From Dehalococcoidales bacterium (lineage in GTDB: Bacteria > Chloroflexota > Dehalococcoidia > Dehalococcoidales > UBA3254), in NCBI GenBank assembly GCA_028718465.1, contig JAQULX010000135.1, positions 1 through 7,213 of the forward strand: 7,213 nucleotides of DNA, given 5' to 3'. This document shows, piece after piece, positions 1 to 5,249 of this stretch. The notes beneath the pieces were generated by a model that was not told where the DNA came from, searched no databases, and saw only the letters and a program-made list of their open reading frames with translations. Both the position numbers and the translations under genes were made by a program. The stretch's first letter is position 1. Each line of letters opens with the position of its first letter.

Positions 1-1
1 G

Positions 2-676
2 GGTGAGCCTCTGTCCGATGGCAAGATTTATAACAGTAACTCTTACAGCATAGCAGCCCAGGTAGTACGGGATGGCGGTATTCCCCGGCTGCTGGGAATC
101 GCTCTGGATAACGAAGAGTCGGTGGTCAGTAAAATCAGCCAGGGACTGGACGCTGATTTATTGATCACCATCGGCGGGGTTTCCATGGGTGATTATGATG
201 TGGTTAAGGATGTTCTGGCCAAACAGGGAGAAATATTTTTTTGGAAAGTGCGGGCCAAACCGGGCAAACCTTTAGCTTTCGGGGCGATTCGAAGAACTGG
301 AGATGGCAATACAAACCGGGATATGCCTCATCTTGGTCTGGCCGGCAATGCCGTCAGCAGCATGATCAACTATGAGTTGTTTGTCCGCCCGGCCATTCTT
401 AAAATGATGGGGAAAAGGAATCTGTCCAAACCTATCATCGAGGCTGTTATAGAAGATGATATCAAGAATAACGATAACCGCCGGATCTATGCCCGCGTAG
501 TTGTAGAAAAGCGCGGCAGCCGCTATTATGCTAGGTTGACCGGGCCGCAGGGTTCAGGGATATTGACCTCCATGGCTTTAGCCAACGGGCTGGCTATTGT
601 TCCGGAGGATAAACCCCGAGTTGTTAAAGGTGAAATCCTGAACGTTTTGATGCTGGACTGGCTCCAGGATATTTAA
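2..676 (+). CDS. moeA: Molybdopterin molybdenumtransferase MoeA, C-terminal part (5' truncated by window)
   Basis: MoeA inserts molybdate into adenylylated molybdopterin in the last step of molybdenum-cofactor synthesis, in the cytoplasm. The frame is open from the first bases and gives 224 visible residues. MoeA proteins are usually about 400 residues, so roughly the C-terminal half is present and the true start lies outside. The visible part opens with GEPLSDGKIYNSNSY, typical of the start of the MoCF-binding domain. It continues with GGVSMGDYD, then RAKPGKPLAFG, which keeps both lysines of the family's KPGKP motif, then a long LFVRPAILKMMG helix and the small beta-barrel domain IV. The usual PGNP loop reads AGNA here, so both prolines are lost. 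A GTG at 122 is internal, not the start. The DUF362 gene follows 44 nt later on the same strand with no terminator between, so cotranscription is likely. Family identity is firm; activity of the variant loop is unknown. Confidence 0.93.
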   Translation, partial: GEPLSDGKIYNSNSYSIAAQVVRDGGIPRLLGIALDNEESVVSKISQGLDADLLITIGGVSMGDYDVVKDVLAKQGEIFFWKVRAKPGKPLAFGAIRRTGDGNTNRDMPHLGLAGNAVSSMINYELFVRPAILKMMGKRNLSKPIIEAVIEDDIKNNDNRRIYARVVVEKRGSRYYARLTGPQGSGILTSMALANGLAIVPEDKPRVVKGEILNVLMLDWLQDI

Positions 677-720
677 TTTCAGGTATTATAATAAAAATAT
701 AGGTCTTTTGATAGGAGAAA

Positions 721-1458
721 GTGTTGATAATTGAAGCTTCAGAATTTGCTTTCAAAGCTTCACCAGAGATAGCGCGGGCCAGAAGAGTCCTGATCAAGCC
801 CAGCGCCAATTATTTATCGCCTTACCCGATCACTACCAGCCCGGAGATGATCGCCAAAATTATTGAAGGTATTCGCGAAGTCAGCGACGCGGATATCCTT
901 ATACTGGAGGGGACGCCGGGGGGAGGGCCGATATATCCGATCTATCAGGCTCTGGGCTATAATTTCCCGCGGGTCCTGATGCTGGATGTCAAAGACTGCA
1001 TCTGGGTTGAAGTGGATAATCCATTGCCGAAACCTTTTGCTATACCCACTTTCTGGATACCCAATGTAATCCTTTCCAGCGACTATTTGATCGGTGTATC
1101 TACACTGAGGATTATTAATGACTGTCCCGAGTTCAGCATCATGAACCTGCTGTCCACTCTGCCCAGCACCAAATACGGCAACAGGAGCGCAACCGGGTGG
1201 GACAGCTTATACGGCTTGGGAATCGATAAAATCCTGGCTGACCTGTATTTTACCCTGCCGTTCGATGTGGGCATCATCGAAGCCCGGCAAAAATTCACGG
1301 GTAAGAGCCGCCATCTTGATCAGGGCACTGTCGAAGAATTCAATAAAGTCTTCATCGGGGAGCCCTTTGATATCGATAATGAAGCCTGCCAGATGCTGGG
1401 GTTAAAATCAGAGTACCTCGATCTGATTAAGGTCGCCCGGGTGGGTTTTGAAGCCTAG
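721..1458 (+). CDS. DUF362 domain-containing protein
   Basis: This 245-residue protein belongs to the DUF362 family, which is common in anaerobes. Biochemical function is not established for most members, and some are fused to ferredoxin domains. The family N-terminal signature is visible: VLIKP at residues 23-27, followed by TTSPE at 38-42 and a helix (IAKIIEGIRE). A DADILILEG strand leads to a glycine-rich turn (GTPGGGP, 64-70). No CxxCxxC ferredoxin motif is present, so this is the stand-alone form, somewhat shorter than many members. The start is GTG at 721, with AGGAG at 713-717 only 3 nt upstream; TTG at 724 gives a more usual 6-nt spacing and would remove one residue. It follows moeA by 44 nt, suggesting a shared transcript. 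Its TAG stop overlaps the stop of the convergent acylphosphatase gene. Family assignment is good, function unknown. Confidence 0.85.
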   Translation: MLIIEASEFAFKASPEIARARRVLIKPSANYLSPYPITTSPEMIAKIIEGIREVSDADILILEGTPGGGPIYPIYQALGYNFPRVLMLDVKDCIWVEVDNPLPKPFAIPTFWIPNVILSSDYLIGVSTLRIINDCPEFSIMNLLSTLPSTKYGNRSATGWDSLYGLGIDKILADLYFTLPFDVGIIEARQKFTGKSRHLDQGTVEEFNKVFIGEPFDIDNEACQMLGLKSEYLDLIKVARVGFEA

Positions 1459-1739
1459 AGCCTGATAGTAAAATCGCTGTATTTCCCTGCTGCTTCCGCC
1501 CACTCCACCCTTATATGGTCCACCCGGGAGCCCGGAGGCCCTATCTTCAGGCTTTCAATCAGCTTCTCCAGTTGGTCCTGTTCTCCCTCTGCCAGGACTT
1601 CGACATCCCGACCGGACGGCCAGTTACGTACGTAGCCGGTTAGTTTCAGGGAGACGGATTTTTGCTCAACAAAGGAGCGAAAAAATACGCCCTGAACGTA
1701 TCCGTGGACAATGGTGCGGACCGAGAATAACTTAGCCAC
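1455..1739 (-). CDS. acyP: Acylphosphatase
   Basis: Acylphosphatase hydrolyses the carboxyl-phosphate bond of small acyl phosphates such as acetyl phosphate or carbamoyl phosphate; it is a small soluble cytoplasmic enzyme. The 94-residue length is normal for the family. The signature HGYVQGVFFR occupies residues 12-21, with R21 as the phosphate-binding arginine, and GYVRN at 35-39 supplies the catalytic asparagine N39. The downstream stretch SGRDVEVLAEG and the terminal strand YSDFTIRL also fit. The start is GTG at 1739; an in-frame stop lies three codons upstream, so no longer start is possible. No Shine-Dalgarno is visible before it, and a terminator for the preceding gene ends about 10 nt upstream, so how it is expressed (read-through or an internal promoter) is unclear. 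The stop shares a CTAG palindrome with the convergent DUF362 gene. Confidence 0.93.
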   Translation of the reverse strand: MAKLFSVRTIVHGYVQGVFFRSFVEQKSVSLKLTGYVRNWPSGRDVEVLAEGEQDQLEKLIESLKIGPPGSRVDHIRVEWAEAAGKYSDFTIRL

Positions 1740-1749
1740 AACAGTTTAG

Positions 1750-1780
1750 AAAAAAGCGGGAAGACCTGAGCCTCCCCGCT
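1750..1780 (-). terminator. Rho-independent terminator after the 50-aa gene
   Basis: Read on the minus strand, an 8-bp stem (AGCGGGGA pairing with TTCCCGCT, one G-U) closes a loop of about 10 nt and is followed by six T residues. It starts 7 nt past the TAA stop of the small gene at 1788 and ends about 10 nt before the acylphosphatase GTG. This is a textbook intrinsic terminator in sequence. Confidence 0.8.
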
Positions 1781-1787
1781 ATACTAT

Positions 1788-1940
1788 TTATTCTTCTTCC
1801 AAATCTCTGGGTTTCTTGCCCTTGCGAATCACTTCCACATCCTGCCTGGGCTGTTCGATGCCGGCAGTAATGGTGGACTGTTTTCTGACATCTTTTTTGG
1901 GCTTCTTCTTCTCCCTGTGCCCGATATCTCGACTACCCAT
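1788..1940 (-). CDS. Small basic lysine-rich protein, 50 aa, function unknown
   Basis: This is an ATG-to-TAA frame of 50 residues. The start is supported by an ideal Shine-Dalgarno (GGAGGTG on the minus strand, at 1945-1951), a sigma-70-like promoter about 50 nt further upstream, and a strong terminator just after the stop. The N-terminal third is very basic (HREKKKPKKDVRK, residues 8-20). The middle is QSTITAGIEQ, and the tail VEVIRKGKKPRDLEEE ends in three glutamates. There is no signal peptide, membrane segment or cysteine. The layout MxSRDxxHREKKKPKK...VEVxxKGKK resembles small hypothetical proteins I associate with Chloroflexota and some other anaerobes, but I know of no function. The basic patch could bind nucleic acid; that is inference only. 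It lies between acylphosphatase and the radical SAM gene on the same strand but looks like a separate single-gene unit. Confidence 0.8.
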   Translation of the reverse strand: MGSRDIGHREKKKPKKDVRKQSTITAGIEQPRQDVEVIRKGKKPRDLEEE

Positions 1941-1988
1941 AATACACCTCCGTTTTCAGTATTGTTTATGTCCTGGAACCGGTATAAT

Positions 1989-2017
1989 ATTATCTTCTAC
2001 AAGATCAAGTTTAGCAA
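1989..2017 (-). promoter_or_regulatory. Predicted sigma-70-type promoter for the 50-aa gene
   Basis: On the minus strand, a -35 element TTGCTA (2012-2017, 4 of 6 matches) and a -10 element GATAAT (1989-1994, 5 of 6) are separated by exactly 17 nt. Transcription would begin roughly 40 nt before the ATG at 1940. The region is A+T-rich, so chance matches are possible. Confidence 0.5.
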
Positions 2018-2021
2018 AATA

Positions 2022-2037
2022 TTTACATTCGTGTAAA
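2022..2037 (-). terminator. Weak hairpin after the radical SAM gene, possible terminator
   Basis: A perfect 6-bp inverted repeat (TTTACA/TGTAAA) with a 4-nt loop begins 2 nt after the radical SAM stop codon. On the minus strand it is followed by TATTTT. The stem is A+T-rich and short, so it may be a weak terminator or only a 3' end stabiliser. Confidence 0.35.
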
Positions 2038-2039
2038 GA

Positions 2040-2981
2040 CTATAATCCCCTCATAAACTCCGGTCTCAGCATGGCCGAATTGTTGCTCGCCAGCACATTC
2101 TCAAGCTGGGCCACCATTTTGGCCTTATTCTGCGGCAACCTCCCCCGGACCGAGTAATAGTTCGAGGCATGCATCGAACTGAAGAAGCAGTCGGTAAAAC
2201 TGGATTTCTCGATGATAATCTTCAGTTCATGGAGGGACTGCATCGGGGAAATCAGCTCAAACTCTCCCCTGGTGTACTGCTCATATAAAGGCGTCCCCGG
2301 TATCAGCGTCAGGGTCAGGGCTCCGGCATATTCAGGATCAAGCTCGTTAAGAATCCGGGCTGTTGCCAGGGCATGCTTCTGACTGTTTTCGGGGCCTCCC
2401 AGCCCCAGTATCACGGTCACCGAATTCATAATCCCGGCGGATTTCAGCTTTTTACCGGCTTCGACAATCTGCCGGGAACTAGAGTCTTTACAGATTTTTC
2501 TGAGGATATCGTCGTCTCCGCTTTCCATGCCCATATAGATGATGTTCATCTTCAGGTCTTTGAGCGCCTTCAACTCTTCGACGCTCAGCCTCAGGATATC
2601 CTGGGCCGTCCCGTAGCAGGATATTCTTTCCAGTTCCGGAAAGGTTTGATTCAAATATTCCAGGCTTTCTTTTAACTGCGCATAAGGATAGACCAGGGCG
2701 TCTCCGTCCTGAAGGAATATCCTTTTACCGTCCCATTCGCTGGCGATCGCATAGACAATGAAGGGCATATCCGGCGTTCTGAACCCACTTTTTAGATAAA
2801 GGTTCAAGGCCATGATTTCTTGCTTTACATCCTCAAGGTCGCGGACCTGCAGTTTGCAGCCGTAATAGTTGCAGAAGCCGCAGGCGTTATTTGAACAGCC
2901 GCTGGTTAAAGGCAGAAAATAGCAGCGGGCCTCGCTGGGAGGGCGAATTATATCCGGTCGTTTAAAATTCATTTCCTTCAT
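2040..2981 (-). CDS. Radical SAM domain protein
   Basis: This 313-residue protein is a radical SAM enzyme: it should bind a [4Fe-4S] cluster and cleave S-adenosylmethionine to start radical chemistry. The cluster motif is C29-x4-C34-x2-C37 within LTSGCSNNACGFC, the spacing seen in Elp3/HemN-like and B12-associated families rather than the classic Cx3Cx2C. Downstream are FLQDGDALV (89-97), MGMESGDDD (150-158), equivalent to the SAM-binding GxESG region, and LGLGG (192-196), all normal for the barrel. There is no TRAM domain, B12-binding domain or second cysteine cluster, so the substrate cannot be inferred. Start: the ATG at 2981 overlaps the TGA of the upstream MBL gene (ATGA), which favours it by translational coupling; a second in-frame ATG at 2972, preceded by AGGAAG, is possible. 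It is probably made together with the MBL-fold protein. Family is certain, reaction unknown. Confidence 0.92.
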   Translation of the reverse strand: MKEMNFKRPDIIRPPSEARCYFLPLTSGCSNNACGFCNYYGCKLQVRDLEDVKQEIMALNLYLKSGFRTPDMPFIVYAIASEWDGKRIFLQDGDALVYPYAQLKESLEYLNQTFPELERISCYGTAQDILRLSVEELKALKDLKMNIIYMGMESGDDDILRKICKDSSSRQIVEAGKKLKSAGIMNSVTVILGLGGPENSQKHALATARILNELDPEYAGALTLTLIPGTPLYEQYTRGEFELISPMQSLHELKIIIEKSSFTDCFFSSMHASNYYSVRGRLPQNKAKMVAQLENVLASNNSAMLRPEFMRGL

Positions 2982-3565
2982 CTTCCTGTTTTAAAAATAC
3001 TCCCGTGTCCCGGGATAATATAGTCTGCCATCTCCAGAAGTTTCCGGCGGCTCGTCCTCAAGGCCTCCATATCCTGCGCCAGCGGATCGGGAAGACCCAG
3101 TAAGGTGTTCCAGTCGGTCGATGGCTCCTGTCCATCTTCCCACCAGAAAACATCTCCGGAAACAGCATATTTGCCATCAGGCGCGTCGATCAGGAGAGAT
3201 GCATGTTCCGGTGTGTGCCCGGGTGTGGCTATTACCTGGATGTCGGTTGAGGGTATCTTTTGTGAGTAGGCCGTTTCTTTATCATCGCGATATACGGTGG
3301 TCCCATCATAAACATCTCTTCCGGGAAACAGTCTGATATTCAAGAAATGGTCCGGATGGTAATGGGTCAGGAATACCATATTGATATTTTCCATTGAAAG
3401 GCCATGATCGGCCAAAGCTTTTAAAAGAAAAGACTGGTTAGCTCCGGGATCTACCAATAAAAAAATATCCCGGCTTTTCACCAGCACCGTCGAGGGAGAT
3501 GCAGCAAGCTCCCCGGCGGATGTTTTTCGGACATACCCTTGAACCAGCACCAGGACCGTATCCAT
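2978..3565 (-). CDS. MBL-fold metallo-hydrolase (MBLAC1-like)
   Basis: This 195-residue metallo-beta-lactamase-fold hydrolase should use a two-metal site. The full set of ligands is present: H68, H70, D72 and H73 in THYHPDH, H117 in TPGHT, D138 in SGD and H187 in IPGHG. The N-terminus (STVLVKSRDIFLLVDPG) resembles the MBLAC1-like branch, a single-domain group of uncertain substrate. There is no signal peptide, so it is probably cytoplasmic. The protein is short for the fold but complete. The start is ATG at 3565; no clear Shine-Dalgarno precedes it, but a good promoter lies just upstream. Its TGA stop overlaps the start of the radical SAM gene, so the two form a coupled pair. An alternative frame starting at 3731 overlaps its N-terminus and is not favoured. 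The fold is certain; the substrate is not known (thioester, phosphodiester or lactone are all possible). Confidence 0.92.
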   Translation of the reverse strand: MDTVLVLVQGYVRKTSAGELAASPSTVLVKSRDIFLLVDPGANQSFLLKALADHGLSMENINMVFLTHYHPDHFLNIRLFPGRDVYDGTTVYRDDKETAYSQKIPSTDIQVIATPGHTPEHASLLIDAPDGKYAVSGDVFWWEDGQEPSTDWNTLLGLPDPLAQDMEALRTSRRKLLEMADYIIPGHGSIFKTGR

Positions 3566-3576
3566 ACAACATTTTA

Positions 3577-3605
3577 ATCATTCTACATAGGGGTGAATTT
3601 GTCAA
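3577..3605 (-). promoter_or_regulatory. Predicted sigma-70-type promoter for the MBL / radical SAM pair
   Basis: On the minus strand a perfect -35 TTGACA (3600-3605) is followed after exactly 17 nt by AATGAT (3577-3582, 4 of 6 matches to the -10 consensus). The ATG at 3565 would lie only a few nucleotides after the start of transcription, which fits the missing Shine-Dalgarno and suggests a nearly leaderless mRNA. A second TTGAC lies 12 bp further upstream. Confidence 0.45.
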
Positions 3606-3851
3606 ATGGTCCGTCAACCGGGCTGTGCCGGTGTAAGTCGGTGCTGTCATATCAGCCTGGCGGATTCCCTTAACTTCACAGGTTTGAGCAAAGGCAGCAA
3701 AATAAATCACCCTACCCGGGATGACCGCCATTTGGCACCTGCCGAAGATGATTCAGGCGTTTGGGGTGGAGCGCAAGTTTGAAATACGGTGTTTAGAATT
3801 TACATCAGGATTATTATTTGAAATTGATATCTTTAACTAATGGTCACGGAA
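3606..3851. other. Intergenic region between the KGG cassette and the MBL gene
   Basis: About 245 bp without a convincing gene. The part next to the KGG stop (3780-3851) is A+T-rich, with no clear terminator hairpin for the KGG cassette. The part nearer the MBL gene is G+C-richer and stays open in one minus frame from an ATG at 3731, preceded by AGGTG; that frame runs 128 bp into the MBL gene and its product is not recognised. On the plus strand the area contains ACCTGCC and GCCGGTG strings reminiscent of cobalamin riboswitches, but the core is missing. Confidence 0.5.
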
Positions 3852-4109
3852 TTACTTCTTCAGACCGGGATCCCGCATATGGGAGTGTTCGCCTCCCTTG
3901 CGAGCCCCTTCTATCTGTCGCTCTTTGGACTCCGGAGTATAATGCTTCTCCGTTCCGGCGCTGGCTATGCCGCCTTTTCTGGCCCCGGCCCTCTGGCGTT
4001 CTTTGCTTTCAGTGGTGAAATGCTTTTTGGCCTTGCCGCCTCTTCTGGCGCCTTCGATCAATCTCCGCTGAGCGTCCAGGGACATTAACTCCTTCTTCGC
4101 TTCAGCCAT
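3852..4109 (-). CDS. KGG-repeat hydrophilic stress protein, paralogue 1 (85 aa)
   Basis: This is a small, highly charged protein built from repeats of the KGG motif (Pfam KGG; relatives are GsiB, YciG and con-10). Such proteins are induced by starvation, osmotic or general stress and resemble plant LEA hydrophilins; the molecular role is thought to be protective but is not settled. Three motif copies are visible: GARRGG (20-25), GARKGG (42-47) and GARKGG (68-73). The first spacing is 22 residues and the second 26, owing to an extra IASAG-type insert. Linkers follow the pattern KHFTxESKERQ. The C-terminus GGEHSHMRDPG matches two other paralogues in the window. There are no cysteines, membrane segments or signal peptide, and it is probably disordered in the cytoplasm. 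The start ATG at 4109 has AGGAGG at 4116-4121, 6 nt away. It is the last gene of the cassette, 75 nt after paralogue 2. Confidence 0.9.
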   Translation of the reverse strand: MAEAKKELMSLDAQRRLIEGARRGGKAKKHFTTESKERQRAGARKGGIASAGTEKHYTPESKERQIEGARKGGEHSHMRDPGLKK

Positions 4110-4184
4110 GGAAGCCCTCCTCTGAATTATCTATTCATGCTGATGTGCGGGAATATTGCCCCGGTATAAAAACTCTATCACCGG

Positions 4185-4454
4185 CTATCCCATGGTTTTC
4201 CTGTGTCCGCCGTGTGAGTTTTGTCCGCCTTTTCTAGCTCCGGCAATCTGTCTCTCTTTACTTTCGGAAGTGAAATGTTTTTCAGCCCGGCCGCCCCGTT
4301 CGCCGCCTTTGCGTGCGCCGGCAATTTGCCTTTCTTTACTTTCAGGAGTAAAGTGCTTCTCAGCCCGGCCACCCTTCTCACCACCCTTGCGTGCGCCGGC
4401 AATTAATCTTTCCTGTGCCTCTTTGGACATCAATTCTCCTCTTTCCTCAGGCAT
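4185..4454 (-). CDS. KGG-repeat hydrophilic stress protein, paralogue 2 (89 aa)
   Basis: This is a second GsiB/YciG-like hydrophilin. GARKGG occurs at residues 20-25, 46-51 and 72-77, a strict 26-residue period. Each linker carries an extra GG pair (GGEKGGRAEKHF, GGERGGRAEKHF), making it the glycine-richest paralogue. The N-terminal MSKEAQERLIAG is shared with the other copies. Its tail (GGQNSHGGHRKTMG) departs from the HSHMxDPG ending of the other three and is the most divergent part. The start ATG at 4454 has GGAGGAGG at 4462-4469, 7 nt upstream. It follows the 106-aa gene by 62 nt and is probably cotranscribed. At the DNA level the repeat units have diverged to about 80% identity, mostly at third codon positions, so this repeat array is old and under protein-level selection. 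Confidence 0.9.
   Translation of the reverse strand: MPEERGELMSKEAQERLIAGARKGGEKGGRAEKHFTPESKERQIAGARKGGERGGRAEKHFTSESKERQIAGARKGGQNSHGGHRKTMG
4242..4403 (-). repeat. 78-bp tandem repeat within KGG paralogue 2
   Basis: Two full units (4242-4319 and 4320-4397) and the beginning of a third share a 78-bp period, equal to 26 codons. By eye the two units differ at about 16 of 78 positions, mainly silent ones. The best preserved block is GCGTGCGCCGGCAAT (4311-4325 and 4389-4403), which encodes the IAGAR part of the motif. Confidence 0.8.
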
Positions 4455-4516
4455 ATCGTAGCCTCCTCCATCAGTCTATATTGAAACATCAGCATTAATA
4501 GACCATAGAATACCTG

Positions 4517-4837
4517 CTATTTTCTCTTGATAAATTTGTTGAAATTGCTTTTTACCCCGCTGCGGGTCTTCTCCTGATAAATAAAAGCCAGAAAGTTTTG
4601 ATCGAACTTCCGGAAGAATTCATCCCAGGAAATCTCGCGGAGTGATTGACCGCGTTCAGCGCTGTAGCCGGGGAACATCAACCGCAGCACTCCGACGTCA
4701 TCTCCACCTGTCCCCTTTACCGAGGCCGGTTTAGCCCCACGCTGTTCAGCCCACTTTCTTATCACAGCATGGTCGGTAGTTGTCATGGAAGATCCCCTAG
4801 ATCCGGCGTTTTCTTTTAGCGATCCTTTAGTAGCCAA
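4517..4837 (-). CDS. Small conserved protein of the family often mislabelled '1,4-alpha-glucan branching enzyme' (106 aa)
   Basis: The C-terminal 89 residues match a small family that I recall beginning TTTDHxxIRxWxExRGxxP and continuing with VKGTGGDDxGVLRxxFPGY, EISWDEFFxKF and LAFxYQEKT...SxFNKF. Here these lie at about residues 19-38, 41-58, 68-77 and 82-102. Database entries often name such proteins '1,4-alpha-glucan branching enzyme', but at this length it lacks any glycosidase barrel or catalytic residue, so the name should not be used. No function is known to me. The start is TTG at 4837, with a perfect AGGAGG 7 nt upstream (4845-4850). An internal ATG at 4786 (residue 18), preceded by AGGGG, coincides with the usual family start, so a second, shorter product is possible. 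It sits between KGG paralogues 3 and 2 on the same strand, suggesting a joint stress role; that is inference. Confidence 0.82.
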   Translation of the reverse strand: MATKGSLKENAGSRGSSMTTTDHAVIRKWAEQRGAKPASVKGTGGDDVGVLRLMFPGYSAERGQSLREISWDEFFRKFDQNFLAFIYQEKTRSGVKSNFNKFIKRK

Positions 4838-4844
4838 ACTGATT

Positions 4845-4850
4845 CCTCCT
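4845..4850 (-). promoter_or_regulatory. Shine-Dalgarno supporting the TTG start of the 106-aa gene
   Basis: A perfect AGGAGG on the minus strand lies 7 nt before the TTG at 4837. This is why the rare TTG is preferred over the internal ATG at 4786, although the latter also has a weaker AGGGG in front. Confidence 0.75.
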
Positions 4851-4924
4851 TTTATTCGTGGCCTGAATGGATGCCGGATTGACTGTCCGGTCCATCTTGA
4901 TCAGGGAGGACTGGTCAATGACTT

Positions 4925-5182
4925 TTAAGATTCTTTACGACGGCCCGGGTCACGCATATGGGAATGCTTTCCGCCTTTTCTGGCCCCGGCTATCTGTCTT
5001 TCTTTGGTTTCCTTTGTAAAATGCTTGGGCGCTTCGCCTCCCCGGCGGGCTCCTTCTCTCTGTCTTTCTTTGGTTTCCTTTGTAAAATGCTTGGGCGCCT
5101 TGCCTCCCTTTCGCGCTCCTTCAATCAGCCTTTGTTGAGCTTCTTTCGACATCAGTCCTTCATTTGATTTTTTTGCAGGCAT
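4925..5182 (-). CDS. KGG-repeat hydrophilic stress protein, paralogue 3 (85 aa)
   Basis: This is a third GsiB/YciG-like hydrophilin, with GARKGG at 22-27, GARRGG at 44-49 and GARKGG at 66-71: a strict 22-residue period. The linkers read APKHFTKETKERQ twice, with no change between copies, while the other paralogues have PESKERQ or similar. The tail GGKHSHMRDPGRRKES matches paralogues 1 and 4. The protein is very rich in Lys, Arg, Gly and Glu, with no hydrophobic segment, and is probably unstructured and cytoplasmic. The start ATG at 5182 has AGGAGG at 5188-5193, 5 nt away. It lies 67 nt after paralogue 4 and 87 nt before the 106-aa gene, with no terminator in either gap, so one mRNA is likely. 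The DNA contains a 40-bp perfect direct repeat, a sign of recent repeat duplication or homogenisation. Confidence 0.9.
   Translation of the reverse strand: MPAKKSNEGLMSKEAQQRLIEGARKGGKAPKHFTKETKERQREGARRGGEAPKHFTKETKERQIAGARKGGKHSHMRDPGRRKES
4993..5098 (-). repeat. Perfect 40-bp direct repeat at 66-bp period inside KGG paralogue 3
   Basis: Positions 4993-5032 and 5059-5098 are identical over 40 bp and offset by 66 bp (22 codons). They encode the linker between KGG motifs. Silent sites are also identical, unlike the neighbouring 78-bp repeats, so the duplication or a conversion event is recent. The copy number may vary between strains through slippage. Confidence 0.9.
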
Positions 5183-5249
5183 ATCTTCCTCCTATTAGAG
5201 ATACAACCCAGCTTTTCTTTCGTTGGATATATATTGCTATTTTTTTAAC

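Larger units (their letters stand above)
4131..4501. repeat. Inverted repeat arms flanking KGG paralogue 2
   Basis: A 15-bp segment at 4131-4145 (CTATTCATGCTGATG) recurs in inverted orientation at 4487-4501 with 14 of 15 matches. The arms lie in the two gaps on either side of the gene at 4185-4454 and could pair in a shared mRNA. One such match somewhere in a 7-kb window is expected by chance, so only the location makes it suggestive. Confidence 0.35.

Noticed and set aside
1816..2675. Plus-strand frames opposite the 50-aa and radical SAM genes
   Set aside because: They are antisense shadows; the minus-strand genes have motifs, ribosome sites and promoters.
3438..3731. Minus-strand 97-codon frame upstream of and overlapping the MBL gene, with AGGTG before its ATG
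   Set aside because: It overlaps 128 bp of the certain MBL N-terminus in another frame, also contains the predicted promoter, and the product is not recognisable.
3625..3775. Plus-strand strings GCCGGTG...GGTGCTGTC and ACCTGCC resembling a cobalamin riboswitch
   Set aside because: The conserved CCGCAACTGT core and AGTCAGGAGACC box are absent, and no plus-strand gene follows that it could control.
4178..4402. Minus-strand 74-codon frame within KGG paralogue 2 in another frame
   Set aside because: It is a frame-shifted shadow of the 78-bp repeats with no start signal of its own.
4185..5182. KGG repeats considered as a CRISPR array or an intergenic tandem repeat
   Set aside because: The periods are multiples of three, units lie inside coding frames, and substitutions are mainly silent; there are no unique spacers between short identical repeats.
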